DNA of 47,670 nt, taken from SIG450 sp045658425. GTDB taxonomy: Bacteria > Bacillota > Clostridia > UMGS1840 > HGM11507. Made by a program: the position numbers and the translations under genes. Below, piece by piece: positions 23,718 to 33,364 of this stretch. The notes under the pieces are model-generated. The model saw only the letters and a program-made list of their open reading frames with translations. It searched no databases and was not told the origin of the DNA. Within the stretch, counting starts at the first letter, position 1; every line of letters starts with the position of its first letter. The DNA lies in contig JAZOVB010000048.1 in assembly GCA_045658425.1 (NCBI GenBank), positions 1 through 47,670 of the forward strand, in the 5' to 3' direction.

Positions 23718-24567
23718 GATTAAAAATTTATCTCATATATATATGCCCGGAACCGCTTTCTCCAAGGTTGCGGTAAAAAATATTAATCTTACTGTACATT
23801 CGGGAGAATTTATTGGTTTAATTGGTCACAGCGGTTCGGGAAAGTCTACTTTGATTCAGCATTTGAATGGGCTGTTAAAAGGAACTGAAGGCGAAATATT
23901 ATTGGATGGAAAAAATATTTTTGATGATAAAAAAACGCTTAAAGAATTAAGATTTAAGGTAGGTCTTGTATTTCAGTATCCCGAAGCTCAGCTTTTTGAG
24001 GAGACTGTCTATGCGGATATTGCTTTTGGGCCTAAAAATATGGGACTTTCAAGCGAAGAGATAGATGAAAGAGTCCGTGAAGCAATTGAACTTAGCGGAG
24101 TGAAAGAAGAACTTTTGGATAAATCTCCCTTTGACTTGTCCGGAGGACAAAAAAGAAGGGTTGCCATTGCCGGTGTACTTGCAATGCGTCCCGAAGTACT
24201 TATTCTTGATGAGCCAACGGCCGGGCTCGATCCTAAAGGCAGAAGAAGTATTCTTTCCAGTATAAAAAAACTTCATGAAAAAACAGGGATAACAGTAATA
24301 TTGGTTTCACACAGTATGGAGGATATCGCTAATAATGTGGAAAGAATAGTTGTGATGAACAAAGGTGAACTTATCATGGATGGAACTGTAAATGAAATTT
24401 TTTCAAAACACCATCTCTTAACCGAAATTGGTCTCGGTATTCCGTCTGTTACAAAGGTTTTTATTAAATTAGCTGAGGAGGGCTATGATGTCCCTAAAAA
24501 TATATATACAGTAGACAGTGCTGTTGATGTTATAAAAAATCACCTTTATAAGGAGGGTGAGAAATGA
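23707..24567 (+). CDS. ecfA2: ECF transporter ATPase EcfA2
   Basis: This 286-residue ATPase is the second subunit of the EcfA1A2T module. Its motifs are GHSGSGKST, VGLVFQYPEAQLFEETV (the Q-loop version typical of EcfA2), LSGGQKRRVAIAG, VLILDEPTAGLDP and LVSHSM. The GTG at 23707 follows GGAGGA. An earlier in-frame ATG at 23647 would add 20 residues that lie entirely inside ecfA1, so it is rejected. It overlaps ecfT by 4 bases (ATGA). Confidence 0.95.
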   Translation: MNLEIKNLSHIYMPGTAFSKVAVKNINLTVHSGEFIGLIGHSGSGKSTLIQHLNGLLKGTEGEILLDGKNIFDDKKTLKELRFKVGLVFQYPEAQLFEETVYADIAFGPKNMGLSSEEIDERVREAIELSGVKEELLDKSPFDLSGGQKRRVAIAGVLAMRPEVLILDEPTAGLDPKGRRSILSSIKKLHEKTGITVILVSHSMEDIANNVERIVVMNKGELIMDGTVNEIFSKHHLLTEIGLGIPSVTKVFIKLAEEGYDVPKNIYTVDSAVDVIKNHLYKEGEK

Positions 24568-25382
24568 TTGCGGATATTACTTTAGGGCAATTTTATCCTG
24601 TTGATTCTTTTGTTCACAGATTGGATGCTCAAATTAAAATAATACTTACCCTTTTATTTATGGTTGCCGTATTTTTTATAAAAGGCTTTATCGGATTTGC
24701 TGTTGTTTTTCTTTTTATAATTATGATTATAAAGGTTTCCAAAGTGCCATTTCTGTTTTTAATTAAAGGGATTAAGCCGATTTTATTTTTTATAATATTT
24801 ACTGTAGTTTTAAATATGTTTATGACCGATGGTGAAAAGGCTTTTACATTTATTGTATGGGATGTTACCTATGAGGGAATATTTACATCTCTTTTTATGG
24901 CTTTAAGAATAATTTTTTTAGTGATAGGAAGTTCGCTTCTTACTTATACGACATCTCCGATTATGCTCACTGATGGAATAGAAAAGCTTTTAAAACCATT
25001 TGTCAAGATAGGGGTTCCTGCGTATGAACTTGCTATGATGATGGGTATTGCGCTTCGTTTCATACCAACTCTTATAGAGGAAACGGATAAAATAATTAAA
25101 GCACAAAAGGCAAGAGGTTCTGATTTTGAAACAGGGGGGCTTATAAAAAGAGGAAGAGCTGTAATTCCCATTCTTGTACCATTATTTGTCAGTGCATTCA
25201 GAAGAGCGGATGAACTTGCAATAGCAATGGAGTCCAGATGCTATAACGGTGGTGTTAACAGAACTCGTTTGAGACAGTCTAAGCCGGGAATGCGGGATGT
25301 TTATGCTACGGTTGTATTTTTATTGTTTATGGCTATTGCGATAATTGTAGGTTATACAAAATACGAGTTTAAAGGTTTTTAA
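24564..25382 (+). CDS. ecfT: ECF transporter transmembrane subunit EcfT
   Basis: This 272-residue membrane protein couples ATP hydrolysis in EcfA1A2 to substrate-binding S subunits. It begins with LGQFYPVDSFVHRLDAQIK, a family start, and has about six hydrophobic segments. Two arginine signature motifs on the coupling helices bind the ATPases: AQKARGSDF near residue 175 and AMESRCYN near residue 222. The ATG overlaps the ecfA2 stop. truA follows by 10 bases, the common order ecfA1-ecfA2-ecfT-truA in Firmicutes. Confidence 0.95.
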   Translation: MIADITLGQFYPVDSFVHRLDAQIKIILTLLFMVAVFFIKGFIGFAVVFLFIIMIIKVSKVPFLFLIKGIKPILFFIIFTVVLNMFMTDGEKAFTFIVWDVTYEGIFTSLFMALRIIFLVIGSSLLTYTTSPIMLTDGIEKLLKPFVKIGVPAYELAMMMGIALRFIPTLIEETDKIIKAQKARGSDFETGGLIKRGRAVIPILVPLFVSAFRRADELAIAMESRCYNGGVNRTRLRQSKPGMRDVYATVVFLLFMAIAIIVGYTKYEFKGF

Positions 25383-25392
25383 GGTGAATTGA

Positions 25393-26133
25393 ATGAGAAA
25401 TTTGAAGTTTACCATGTCTTATGACGGGACAGATTATCATGGCTTTCAAATTCAGAAAAATGAGGTAACAATAGAGGGTGTACTCAAAGATGCTGTATAT
25501 AAACTTACAGGAGAAACAGTTGATATAATTGGCTGTGGTAGAACTGATGCAGGAGTACATGCCATTAAATATACCTTTAATTTCAAGACTGAGTCTGCAA
25601 TTCCTTGTGATAAGTTTCCCATTGCACTTAATACAGTTACGCCTGATGATATAACAATATTAAGTTGTGAAGAAGCAGAGGAGAGTTTTCATTCACGATT
25701 TTGTGCTAAGAACAAAACGTACAGATATATAATTTTAAACAGTAAATTTAAAAATCCGTTTGCGAACAGGTTTGCATATCATTATAAACATAAGCTTAAT
25801 ATTGATAAAATGATAATTGCTAAAAAATATATTGAAGGTACTCACGATTTTAAATGCTTTATGGCACAGGGGAGTGTTGTAAGAGATACTGTTCGTACTG
25901 TGTTCAATATTGATATAAAACAAGACGAAGAAAAAATTATCATTGATGTATGTGGTAACGGCTTTTTATATAATATGGTAAGAATTATTGTGGGGACACT
26001 CATTAGTGCCGGAAATGGTAAAATTCAGCCTGAAGAAGTTAAAAATATAATTGATGGTAAAAACAGAGAAAGTGCAGGAATGACTGTTCCGGCCAATGGA
26101 TTGTACTTGAAAGAGGTTGTTTATGAAAACTGA
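25393..26133 (+). CDS. truA: tRNA pseudouridine(38-40) synthase TruA
   Basis: This 246-residue enzyme isomerises uridines 38-40 in the anticodon arm of tRNA. FTMSYDGTDYHGFQIQ opens the fold, and GCGRTDAGVHA at about residues 48-58 contains the catalytic aspartate. RYIILN and GNGFLYNMVRIIVGTL are later family strands. AAGGTGA lies ahead of the ATG. The gene ends 11 bases inside the next reading frame, so the next protein is translationally coupled. The ribosomal protein genes rplM-rpsI that often follow truA are not here. Confidence 0.96.
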   Translation: MRNLKFTMSYDGTDYHGFQIQKNEVTIEGVLKDAVYKLTGETVDIIGCGRTDAGVHAIKYTFNFKTESAIPCDKFPIALNTVTPDDITILSCEEAEESFHSRFCAKNKTYRYIILNSKFKNPFANRFAYHYKHKLNIDKMIIAKKYIEGTHDFKCFMAQGSVVRDTVRTVFNIDIKQDEEKIIIDVCGNGFLYNMVRIIVGTLISAGNGKIQPEEVKNIIDGKNRESAGMTVPANGLYLKEVVYEN

Positions 26134-27271
26134 TAAAAGAAAGTTGAGACAGCAAAAAAAAATAAAAAAACGCGTGGGAATATTCATTATTATTCTTATT
26201 GTTTTAATGGGATATTTTATTGTAAATAATCAGTTTATTAAAGGACTTTATTATAAAGTGAATGAGCCTGTACATACTGATAATCCCATAGTAAATTTAC
26301 ATAGCAGTAATTCATCTAAAATACTTAATTTTAAAAATATGGTTATTGTTTCATCGGGAAATAATGTGACGGCATATAACATTAACGGTGAAGCAGTGGA
26401 ACCTAAATTGTTTTCAGAAATATCAGCCGGTGTATCTAATTTTACAGATTTGAATTTTAAAGCGTGTGATGACTATGTAATTGCCTATGATAAAAATGGC
26501 GTTAATCTTCTTATGTTTGGAAAGGGCAAAGAGATATTGTCCGTTGATGTTAAATCAAAAATAGTCTTTGCAAAACCATTTAATTCCGGTGATTTTATTG
26601 TTATTGCAGAACATTCGGTTGCTAAAAATCAGGTTATTTTGTATGGAAATGACGGTAAAGAAAAATATATCTGGTATTCAGGAGTGAATAATATTATTGA
26701 TGCCACTTATTCTTCTGCAGAACACAAATTAGCAGTTATATCTTCAGATTTATCCACCGGAAATTTTAATTCTAAGATTTTGTTCTTTGATATTCATAAA
26801 AACAGTCCGTACAGCGAAATGACCTTTGAAAATGTTCTTTTTACTAATGTTAATTACTATAATAAAGAACACTTGGTTGTATTAGGTGATTGCGGAACAT
26901 ATTATTTCAATAATGAAGGTGAACTTATAAATTCGTATAGTTTTGATAATAAAATGCTTTCGTGTTATAAACAAATGCCAAACGGTGTAATGGTATTGTC
27001 GTTTGGCAGTAAAAGCGGAAATGGTACAGTTGTTGAAATTGTTGGCAATAAGGGACAGGCGCTGGGGCATTACGAAACTGAAAACGATATAATCAGCGTT
27101 GATTTTGATAACAGTAATATTTTATTATGTGAATTAAGACGAGTTGTTCTTATAACAAAGGGTGGACATACTGTCAGGGAAATCAATTTTAATAAAGATA
27201 TGCAAAAAGCATTTTTCTTAAAAAATCGATTTATTCTGATTGGAAACTCTGAAATAAGATTTGTAAAATAA
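26123..27271 (+). CDS. DUF5711-like membrane-anchored beta-propeller protein
   Basis: This 382-residue protein has a basic N-terminus (KTDKRKLRQQKKIKKR), one membrane segment at about 18-36, and a long outside region. That region consists of repeated beta strands with patterns such as NMVIVSSGNNVTAYNINGE and NSGDFIVIAEHS, as in PQQ-type propellers. It fits the DUF5711 family of clostridial proteins, whose function is unknown. The ATG 26123 has AGAGG at proper distance and overlaps the truA stop. A TTG two codons earlier is possible. It precedes a CvpA-family protein by 14 bases, and both may act at the cell envelope. Confidence 0.65.
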   Translation: MKTDKRKLRQQKKIKKRVGIFIIILIVLMGYFIVNNQFIKGLYYKVNEPVHTDNPIVNLHSSNSSKILNFKNMVIVSSGNNVTAYNINGEAVEPKLFSEISAGVSNFTDLNFKACDDYVIAYDKNGVNLLMFGKGKEILSVDVKSKIVFAKPFNSGDFIVIAEHSVAKNQVILYGNDGKEKYIWYSGVNNIIDATYSSAEHKLAVISSDLSTGNFNSKILFFDIHKNSPYSEMTFENVLFTNVNYYNKEHLVVLGDCGTYYFNNEGELINSYSFDNKMLSCYKQMPNGVMVLSFGSKSGNGTVVEIVGNKGQALGHYETENDIISVDFDNSNILLCELRRVVLITKGGHTVREINFNKDMQKAFFLKNRFILIGNSEIRFVK

Positions 27272-27285
27272 AAAGGAGTGATTAC

Positions 27286-27960
27286 ATGAATTTTTCTATT
27301 GTAGGGATACTGATTATATTAGTAATTGTGCTCTTTTTTCTAAGAGGATGGAAAAATGGTCTTGTAAAGTCAGTGTTTGATTTATTTTCATTTTTGATTG
27401 TGGGATTGTTGACTTGGTTGTTATACCCCGTGGTTTCCGGTTTTTTGGTCAAAACTGATTTATATACTATAATTAATGACTGGATGGTTTCAAGCCTTAA
27501 TAACAGTGATTTTTTACAACTTACCATTCCTGAGTTTATTGGTAGTCTTCCTGCATTTGTGAGAGAATCTATTATATTAAATTCTGAGTCTGCCCTGCAA
27601 TCATCAATATCATCAATTGCTGATAAGTTGACTGTACTGGCGATTAACGCAGTTAGTGTTATCGGATTGTTTCTTGGGTTATCGATTTTATCGTTTTTTA
27701 TTAAAAGGATGGGCAGCTTTATAAATAACATTGTGATTGTTGGTACTATAAATAAGATTTTGGGCGGATTTTTTGGTTTTGTGCAGGGATTGTTTATATG
27801 TTATATTGTAATAATGCTTATATCCTATTTTCCAACAACCAAATTGTATGATTTCGTTGCAGAAGATATGAGTAAGTCTTATGTATGCAGTGTAATGTAT
27901 AATGAAAATATGTCTATACTTGGATTTAAACCTACATATCCTATTACAAGAGGTGAATAA
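27286..27960 (+). CDS. CvpA-family membrane protein
   Basis: This 224-residue protein has four membrane segments (about 2-22, 28-50, 118-140 and 155-185). FFLRGWKNGLVKSVFDL after the first helix is typical of the CvpA family, named for colicin V production in E. coli. Homologues in Firmicutes are widespread and have no proven role in bacteriocin secretion. AAGGAG is ahead of the ATG, and corA starts one base after the stop. Confidence 0.82.
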   Translation: MNFSIVGILIILVIVLFFLRGWKNGLVKSVFDLFSFLIVGLLTWLLYPVVSGFLVKTDLYTIINDWMVSSLNNSDFLQLTIPEFIGSLPAFVRESIILNSESALQSSISSIADKLTVLAINAVSVIGLFLGLSILSFFIKRMGSFINNIVIVGTINKILGGFFGFVQGLFICYIVIMLISYFPTTKLYDFVAEDMSKSYVCSVMYNENMSILGFKPTYPITRGE

Positions 27961-27961
27961 G

Positions 27962-28885
27962 ATGTATAAATATTATCAAACAGTTGAATCAAAAATTGAA
28001 TGCATTGATCAGTTTCAGCCGGGATGCTGGATTAATATTGTTGCTCCGACAAAAGAGGAACTTGATTATATCAGTGCTACTTACGGTATTGATTACGGTT
28101 TCTTGAATGCAGCACTCGATACAGAAGAAACTTCACGAGTTGAAATGGAAGATAACCAAACATTGATTGTTATAGACGTTCCAATCACTGAATCTTATGA
28201 TGGGAAGACTATATATGAAACAATTCCATTGGCTATTATTACCACTAATGATTGTATAATTACAGTGTGTACAAGAGAGACTTCCTCCATAAATAGCTTT
28301 ATTACAGGAAATGTCAGAAATGTTCAGACTAAACTCAAAACGAGATTTATAATGCAGATTTTGTATAAGGTTTCTACAAGATTTTTGTTTTACCTTAAAC
28401 AAATTGACAGAATGTCAAACAATATTGAAAAAGAGCTGCATAAATCCTTGAAAAACAAGGAACTTATACAACTGCTTGATCTTGAAAAGAGCTTAGTATT
28501 CTTTTCAACCTCTCTTAAGGCAAATGAATCAACTATAAAAAGACTTCAAAGAGGCTCGGTGGTAAAGCTATATGAAGAAGATGAGGAGCTTTTGGAAGAT
28601 GTTCTCATAGAAACAAAACAGGCAATAGAGATGTCAAACATATACAGCAGTATTTTGAGCGGAACTATGGATGCTTTTGCATCTGTTATATCCAATAATC
28701 TTAATATTGTGATGAAAGCTATGACTTCAATTACTATTCTAATGGCCGTTCCTACTATGATTGCGTCTTTCTATGGTATGAATGTTTCCGGAATACCGGC
28801 TGCTAATTTTTGGATTCCTGTTGGTATTTCGCTACTTGTTACTTTAGTGACTGCAATACTTCTTAATAAAAAAGGAATGCTTTAA
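27962..28885 (+). CDS. corA: CorA-family magnesium/metal transporter
   Basis: This 307-residue protein has a large cytoplasmic N-terminal domain (about 1-240) with a long helix (LKQIDRMSNNIEKELHKSLKN). Two C-terminal membrane helices follow. The pore signature YGMN is near residue 276, after the first helix, and a lysine-rich tail ends the protein. It should form pentameric Mg2+ or divalent-metal channels. GAGGTGA precedes the ATG at 27962, and its reading frame opens inside cvpA, where an earlier start is less likely. rho follows by 15 bases. Confidence 0.92.
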   Translation: MYKYYQTVESKIECIDQFQPGCWINIVAPTKEELDYISATYGIDYGFLNAALDTEETSRVEMEDNQTLIVIDVPITESYDGKTIYETIPLAIITTNDCIITVCTRETSSINSFITGNVRNVQTKLKTRFIMQILYKVSTRFLFYLKQIDRMSNNIEKELHKSLKNKELIQLLDLEKSLVFFSTSLKANESTIKRLQRGSVVKLYEEDEELLEDVLIETKQAIEMSNIYSSILSGTMDAFASVISNNLNIVMKAMTSITILMAVPTMIASFYGMNVSGIPAANFWIPVGISLLVTLVTAILLNKKGML

Positions 28886-28900
28886 TAGAAAGGAATTTAT

Positions 28901-30166
28901 ATGAAAACAAAAAACGAGCTTTCTGAAATGAAACTAAGTGAGTTAAAGAAATATGCTAAAGAACTTGGAATTACAAATATTTCTAAATATAAAAAAGATG
29001 AACTGATAGAAGAAATTGTGAAAAACGATTTTGAAAAGCCTCAGATAAAAAATGAAACCTCCGGAACAGTTGAAGGTATACTTGAGGTATTGGAAGACGG
29101 TTATGGTTTTTTAAGAAGTCAGAATTATCTATCAGGAACAGATGATATATTCGTTTCTCCTACATTTATACGAAAATTTAACTTAAAAACAGGAGACTGG
29201 ATTCTTGGTAAAAGCAGAATGCAAAGAGAAGGGGAGAAATTTGCTGCTCTGATTTATATAGACAAGATAAACGGAGATGTTCCCTTGGTAGCTATTAAAA
29301 GACCGGATTTTCATACCCTTACGCCTATTTTCCCTGATGAAAGGCTTAAGCTTGAGAATGAAAACCAGTGTCATGCTATGCGTGTTATTGATTTGATTGC
29401 ACCTATCGGAAAAGGGCAAAGGGGAATAATTGTTGCCCCTCCTAAAGCAGGGAAAACAACTTTGCTTAAAGAGATTGCAAACAGTATTACGAAAAATAAT
29501 CCGGAAGCTACACTTATTGTATTGCTTATTGATGAACGACCTGAAGAGGTTACTGATATAAAGCGCAGTATTAATGCAGAAGTTATTTATTCTACCTTTG
29601 ATGAGCTTCCGCAAAATCATACAAGTGTTGCAGAAATGGTTTTGGAAAGAGCTATGAGACTTGTTGAACATAATAAAGATGTAATAATACTTCTTGATAG
29701 TTTAACAAGATTAGCCAGAGCGTATAACCTTACAATAACACCTTCTGCCAGAACCTTATCAGGAGGACTTGATCCTGCGGCTCTTCACAAGCCTAAGAAG
29801 TTTTTTGGTGCTGCAAGAAATATAGAGAATGGTGGCTCGTTGACTATCCTTGCCACAGCGTTAATTGAGACTGGAAGCAGGATGGATGATGTTATTTTTG
29901 AAGAATTTAAGGGCACTGGTAATATGGAAGTACATCTCAATAGAAGACTGTCCGAAAAAAGAATCTTCCCGGCAATCGATATTAATAAATCAGGAACAAG
30001 AAGAGATGATTTATTGCTATCCGGTTATGAAAGTAAAGCCATGTTGGTTTTAAGAAGGGCATTATCTTCTCAAAATTATCAGGAAGTAACCGAACAGTTT
30101 ATTAATTTGGTTATACAAACTAAGAATAATACAGAATTGATGGATAAAATACTTAATAAGGAGTAA
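28901..30166 (+). CDS. rho: Transcription termination factor Rho
   Basis: This 421-residue hexameric RNA helicase ends transcription of untranslated RNA. An N-terminal Rho_N helical domain (MKLSELKKYAKELGI) is followed by an RNA-binding cold-shock domain with YGFLRSQNYLSGTDDIFVS. The ATPase core has IVAPPKAGKTTLLKE, the Q- and R-loop region GGLDPAALHKPKKFFGAARN, and LLDSLTRLARAYN. The length is the standard one, with no extra N-terminal insertion as in some Clostridia and Actinobacteria. AAAGGAA precedes the ATG. Confidence 0.97.
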   Translation: MKTKNELSEMKLSELKKYAKELGITNISKYKKDELIEEIVKNDFEKPQIKNETSGTVEGILEVLEDGYGFLRSQNYLSGTDDIFVSPTFIRKFNLKTGDWILGKSRMQREGEKFAALIYIDKINGDVPLVAIKRPDFHTLTPIFPDERLKLENENQCHAMRVIDLIAPIGKGQRGIIVAPPKAGKTTLLKEIANSITKNNPEATLIVLLIDERPEEVTDIKRSINAEVIYSTFDELPQNHTSVAEMVLERAMRLVEHNKDVIILLDSLTRLARAYNLTITPSARTLSGGLDPAALHKPKKFFGAARNIENGGSLTILATALIETGSRMDDVIFEEFKGTGNMEVHLNRRLSEKRIFPAIDINKSGTRRDDLLLSGYESKAMLVLRRALSSQNYQEVTEQFINLVIQTKNNTELMDKILNKE

Positions 30167-30171
30167 AGAGT

Positions 30172-31917
30172 GTGGCGTTTGACGGTGTAGTGTTAAAGGC
30201 TTTGGCGCATGAATTCAATACAAAGCTGAAAGATTTAAGAATTGATAAAATATATCAGCCTGAAAAGGATGAGATTGTTCTTGGACTGCGGGGCTATAAA
30301 GAAAATTACAAACTATTTATCAGTGCAGATTCTAATTATCCTCGTATAAACATTACTGATAATAATTACACTAACCCAGAAAAACCGCCTCTTTTTTGTA
30401 TGCTTCTTCGTAAGCATTTATCCTCGGGAAAAATTATTTCATTTACTCAGATTGGTTCGGACCGAATTTTAGATATTGCAATAAGTGCATATAATGAATT
30501 CGGTGAATCTGTTGAAAAACATTTAATTGTAGAAATAATGGGCCGACACAGTAACATTATTCTCATTGATGATAAAAATATAGTTATTGATTCTGTAAAG
30601 CGAGTTGACTTTACAGTCTCATCCAAAAGACAACTTTTACCCGGACTTATATATGAAATGGCACCTTCTCAGGAAAAGCTGGATATTAATAATCCTCAAG
30701 CTGATTATTTACGGGATATATTATATGATTCTGAAGATGTTGACGCTGATGGTTTTATGATGAAAGTTTTTTCAGGTGTATCACCTATTCTTTCGAGAGA
30801 GATAGCCTATAAGGCACTTAATGAATCAAAATGTATACTTACTAAAAATGATTTAATTAAAAAAGCATCGTTATATAACGAGATAGAAAAACAGCTGAAT
30901 AAATTTAACAACAATGAATTTAACGCTAATATTTTATATTCTGATTCTGATATACCAAAATATTTTTCGGTGATAAAGTTAACACAGTATGAGTGTTTAT
31001 ATAAGAGCGTTGAGTTTGATAGCCCAAGTAAAATGATTGATGCTTTTTATAATGAATTGCATTTTTCACGAAAGATAAAACTTCGCAGTCAGACTCTTAC
31101 TAAGCATATTATTAATCTTATTGAGAAACTAAGAAAAAAAATAAATATACACAACGATACGCTTTTAAATAAGGATAAGTATGAACAGTACAAACTTAAA
31201 GGGGAGCTTCTTTCTGCAAATATTTATTTATTAAAAGGCGGAGAGAAATCTGTAAGAGTCTTAAATTACTATGACGGTAGTGAAATAGATATAGAGCTTG
31301 ATAATAAAATTTCTCCTGCTAAAAATATTGACCGATATTACAAATTATATAAAAAAGGGCAGAAAGCAATGGAATATGCATCAGAGCAAATCGCAGAAGC
31401 AAAAAAAGAGCTTATGTATTTAGAAGGAGAACTTGCTTTTCTGGAAAATTCAAAATCACAAAAGGATATCGATAGTATCAGGGACGAGCTTGTTAACGAT
31501 GGATATATAAAAGAAAATGTAAAGAACAATACTAAAAGAAAAAACAACCAGAAACAGGATATATTTACTTATGTTACTGCTGATGGTTTTGAAATATGTG
31601 TAGGAAAAAACAGCAGACAGAATGAACTTATTACATTTAAATTATCCAAAGGAAACGACTTATGGTTTCATGTAAAAAACTATCCCGGAGCTCATGTTTT
31701 ATTAAAAAGCAATAACAGGGAGTTTACTGATGCTGCAATACTTTGTGCCGCCGAATTTGCCGCACAATATTCAAAAGATTCAACCGACAAGGTAACTGTT
31801 GATTATACAAAAATCAAGTTTGTAAAGAAAATTCCGGGGGGGAAGCCCGGAATGGTTACTTATACAAATTACAGTACGCTTATTGTTAACAAAAATACAG
31901 AAAGGGCTATATTCTGA
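30172..31917 (+). CDS. rqcH: Ribosome quality control protein RqcH (NFACT)
   Basis: This 581-residue protein rescues stalled large ribosomal subunits by adding a C-terminal alanine tail. The NFACT-N domain starts with MAFDGVVLKALAHEF. Asp97 and Arg98 in GSDRILDI are at the same positions as the residues required for alanine tailing in Bacillus RqcH. A coiled-coil region follows (about 290-440), then the NFACT-R motif GNDLWFHVKNYPGAHVLLKS. Older databases call it a fibronectin-binding protein. GTG 30172 is the start, 5 bases after rho, with AAGGAG ahead. The stop overlaps pncB. Confidence 0.93.
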   Translation: MAFDGVVLKALAHEFNTKLKDLRIDKIYQPEKDEIVLGLRGYKENYKLFISADSNYPRINITDNNYTNPEKPPLFCMLLRKHLSSGKIISFTQIGSDRILDIAISAYNEFGESVEKHLIVEIMGRHSNIILIDDKNIVIDSVKRVDFTVSSKRQLLPGLIYEMAPSQEKLDINNPQADYLRDILYDSEDVDADGFMMKVFSGVSPILSREIAYKALNESKCILTKNDLIKKASLYNEIEKQLNKFNNNEFNANILYSDSDIPKYFSVIKLTQYECLYKSVEFDSPSKMIDAFYNELHFSRKIKLRSQTLTKHIINLIEKLRKKINIHNDTLLNKDKYEQYKLKGELLSANIYLLKGGEKSVRVLNYYDGSEIDIELDNKISPAKNIDRYYKLYKKGQKAMEYASEQIAEAKKELMYLEGELAFLENSKSQKDIDSIRDELVNDGYIKENVKNNTKRKNNQKQDIFTYVTADGFEICVGKNSRQNELITFKLSKGNDLWFHVKNYPGAHVLLKSNNREFTDAAILCAAEFAAQYSKDSTDKVTVDYTKIKFVKKIPGGKPGMVTYTNYSTLIVNKNTERAIF

Positions 31918-33350
31918 TGAAAAACTTATCTTTACTTGCTGATTTTTATGAATTTACAATGTCACAGGGGTATTTTAACAATAATATGAAGGATACAGAG
32001 GTTGTATTCGATATGTTTTTCAGAAAGGTCCCTGATGGCGGAGGTTATGCAATTGTTGCAGGACTTGAACAGTTTATTGATTATGTTAAGGGATTACATT
32101 TTGATGAAGATGATATAGAGTATTTACGCAGAAAAAAACTTTTCGGAGAGGAATTTTTGAAATACCTGTCTGATTTTAAGTTTACTTGTGATATTTGGGC
32201 AGTTAAAGAAGGAACGCCTGTGTTTCCCAATGAACCTTTAGTTGTTGTTAAAGGCCCTGTTATACAGGCACAGCTTATCGAAACAATGCTTCTTTTATCA
32301 GTTAATCACCAGTCATTGATAGCTACAAAGGCTTCAAGAATTACTCGTGCAGCAAAGGGTAGGGCTGTTATGGAATTCGGTGCAAGAAGGGCTCAGGGAA
32401 AGGATGGCGCAGTTTATGGTGCTCGTGCTGCATATATTGCAGGGTGTGTGGGAACCTCGTGTACGGTAACTGATAAAATGTTTGATATTCCTGCTTTGGG
32501 AACAATGGCGCACAGTTGGGTTCAAATGTTTGATAACGAATATGACGCTTTCAAAGCTTATGCAGAAGTATTTCCGTCAGAATGTACGTTACTTATTGAT
32601 ACCTATAACGTGCTGAAATCCGGTTTACCCAACGCAATCAAAGTATTCAATGATGTTGTTGTAAAAAAGGGATACAGACCTAAAGGGGTAAGAATAGACA
32701 GTGGCGATATAACCTATTTAAGTAAAAAGGTTCGAAAAGAACTTGATAAAAACGGCTTTGAAGATGTTAAAATAATTGTTTCAAACTCACTGGATGAAAA
32801 TATAATAAAAGATACTCTTGATCAAGGTGCACAGATTGACATATTCGGTGTTGGCGAGAGATTGATAACCTCAAAATCCGAACCGGTATTTGGCGGAGTG
32901 TACAAATTGGTATCAGTATTTAAAGATAATGTTGAAATTCCAAAAATTAAGGTTAGCGAAAATGTTGGTAAGATAACCAATCCGGCATTTAAAAATTTAT
33001 ACAGGCTTTTTGATAACAGTACGGGAAAAGCAATAGCCGATGTTATAACTTTATATGATGAAGTAATCAATGAAAAAGAGCCATACATTTTGTTTGACCC
33101 TGAATATACCTGGAAGAAAAAAACAATAACCGATTATACAGCAAAGCCTTTGCTTGTGAAAATTATGGATAAAGGAAGGCTTGTATACGAACTGCCTGAT
33201 TTATCAGAAATAAAGAAATATTGTCAAACTGAGCTTGATAATATTTGGGAAGAAGTTAAGCGATTTGAGAACCCTCATAAATATTATGTTGATTTATCTC
33301 AAAAATTATGGGATGTTAAACATAAACTACTTGAGGAAAATTCAAAATAA
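31917..33350 (+). CDS. pncB: Nicotinate phosphoribosyltransferase
   Basis: This 477-residue enzyme makes nicotinate mononucleotide from nicotinate and PRPP for NAD salvage. It begins with LLADFYEFTMSQGYF, the family's typical start. It has FGARRAQGKDGA near residue 155, ALGTMAHSWVQMF with the histidine that becomes phosphorylated in the family, and RIDSGDITYLSKKVR with the phosphate-binding residues. The ATG at 31917 overlaps the rqcH stop by one base (TGATG), so translation is coupled. The enzyme is the longer, about 480-residue, Firmicutes type. Confidence 0.94.
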   Translation: MKNLSLLADFYEFTMSQGYFNNNMKDTEVVFDMFFRKVPDGGGYAIVAGLEQFIDYVKGLHFDEDDIEYLRRKKLFGEEFLKYLSDFKFTCDIWAVKEGTPVFPNEPLVVVKGPVIQAQLIETMLLLSVNHQSLIATKASRITRAAKGRAVMEFGARRAQGKDGAVYGARAAYIAGCVGTSCTVTDKMFDIPALGTMAHSWVQMFDNEYDAFKAYAEVFPSECTLLIDTYNVLKSGLPNAIKVFNDVVVKKGYRPKGVRIDSGDITYLSKKVRKELDKNGFEDVKIIVSNSLDENIIKDTLDQGAQIDIFGVGERLITSKSEPVFGGVYKLVSVFKDNVEIPKIKVSENVGKITNPAFKNLYRLFDNSTGKAIADVITLYDEVINEKEPYILFDPEYTWKKKTITDYTAKPLLVKIMDKGRLVYELPDLSEIKKYCQTELDNIWEEVKRFENPHKYYVDLSQKLWDVKHKLLEENSK

Positions 33351-33364
33351 AAGGAGAGAATACT

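Noticed and set aside
27282..27731. 149-codon open frame on the - strand over the CvpA-family gene
   Set aside because: It is a mirror of a hydrophobic coding region. The CvpA frame has the ribosome site, spacing to its neighbours and family motif.
27286..27960. Bacteriocin export role for the CvpA-family protein
   Set aside because: The family name comes from one E. coli case. There is no bacteriocin or immunity gene beside it.
29183..29671. 162-codon open frame on the - strand inside rho
   Set aside because: It lies wholly antisense to the conserved ATPase part of rho, has no ribosome site of note and gives a cysteine/asparagine-rich protein without family features.
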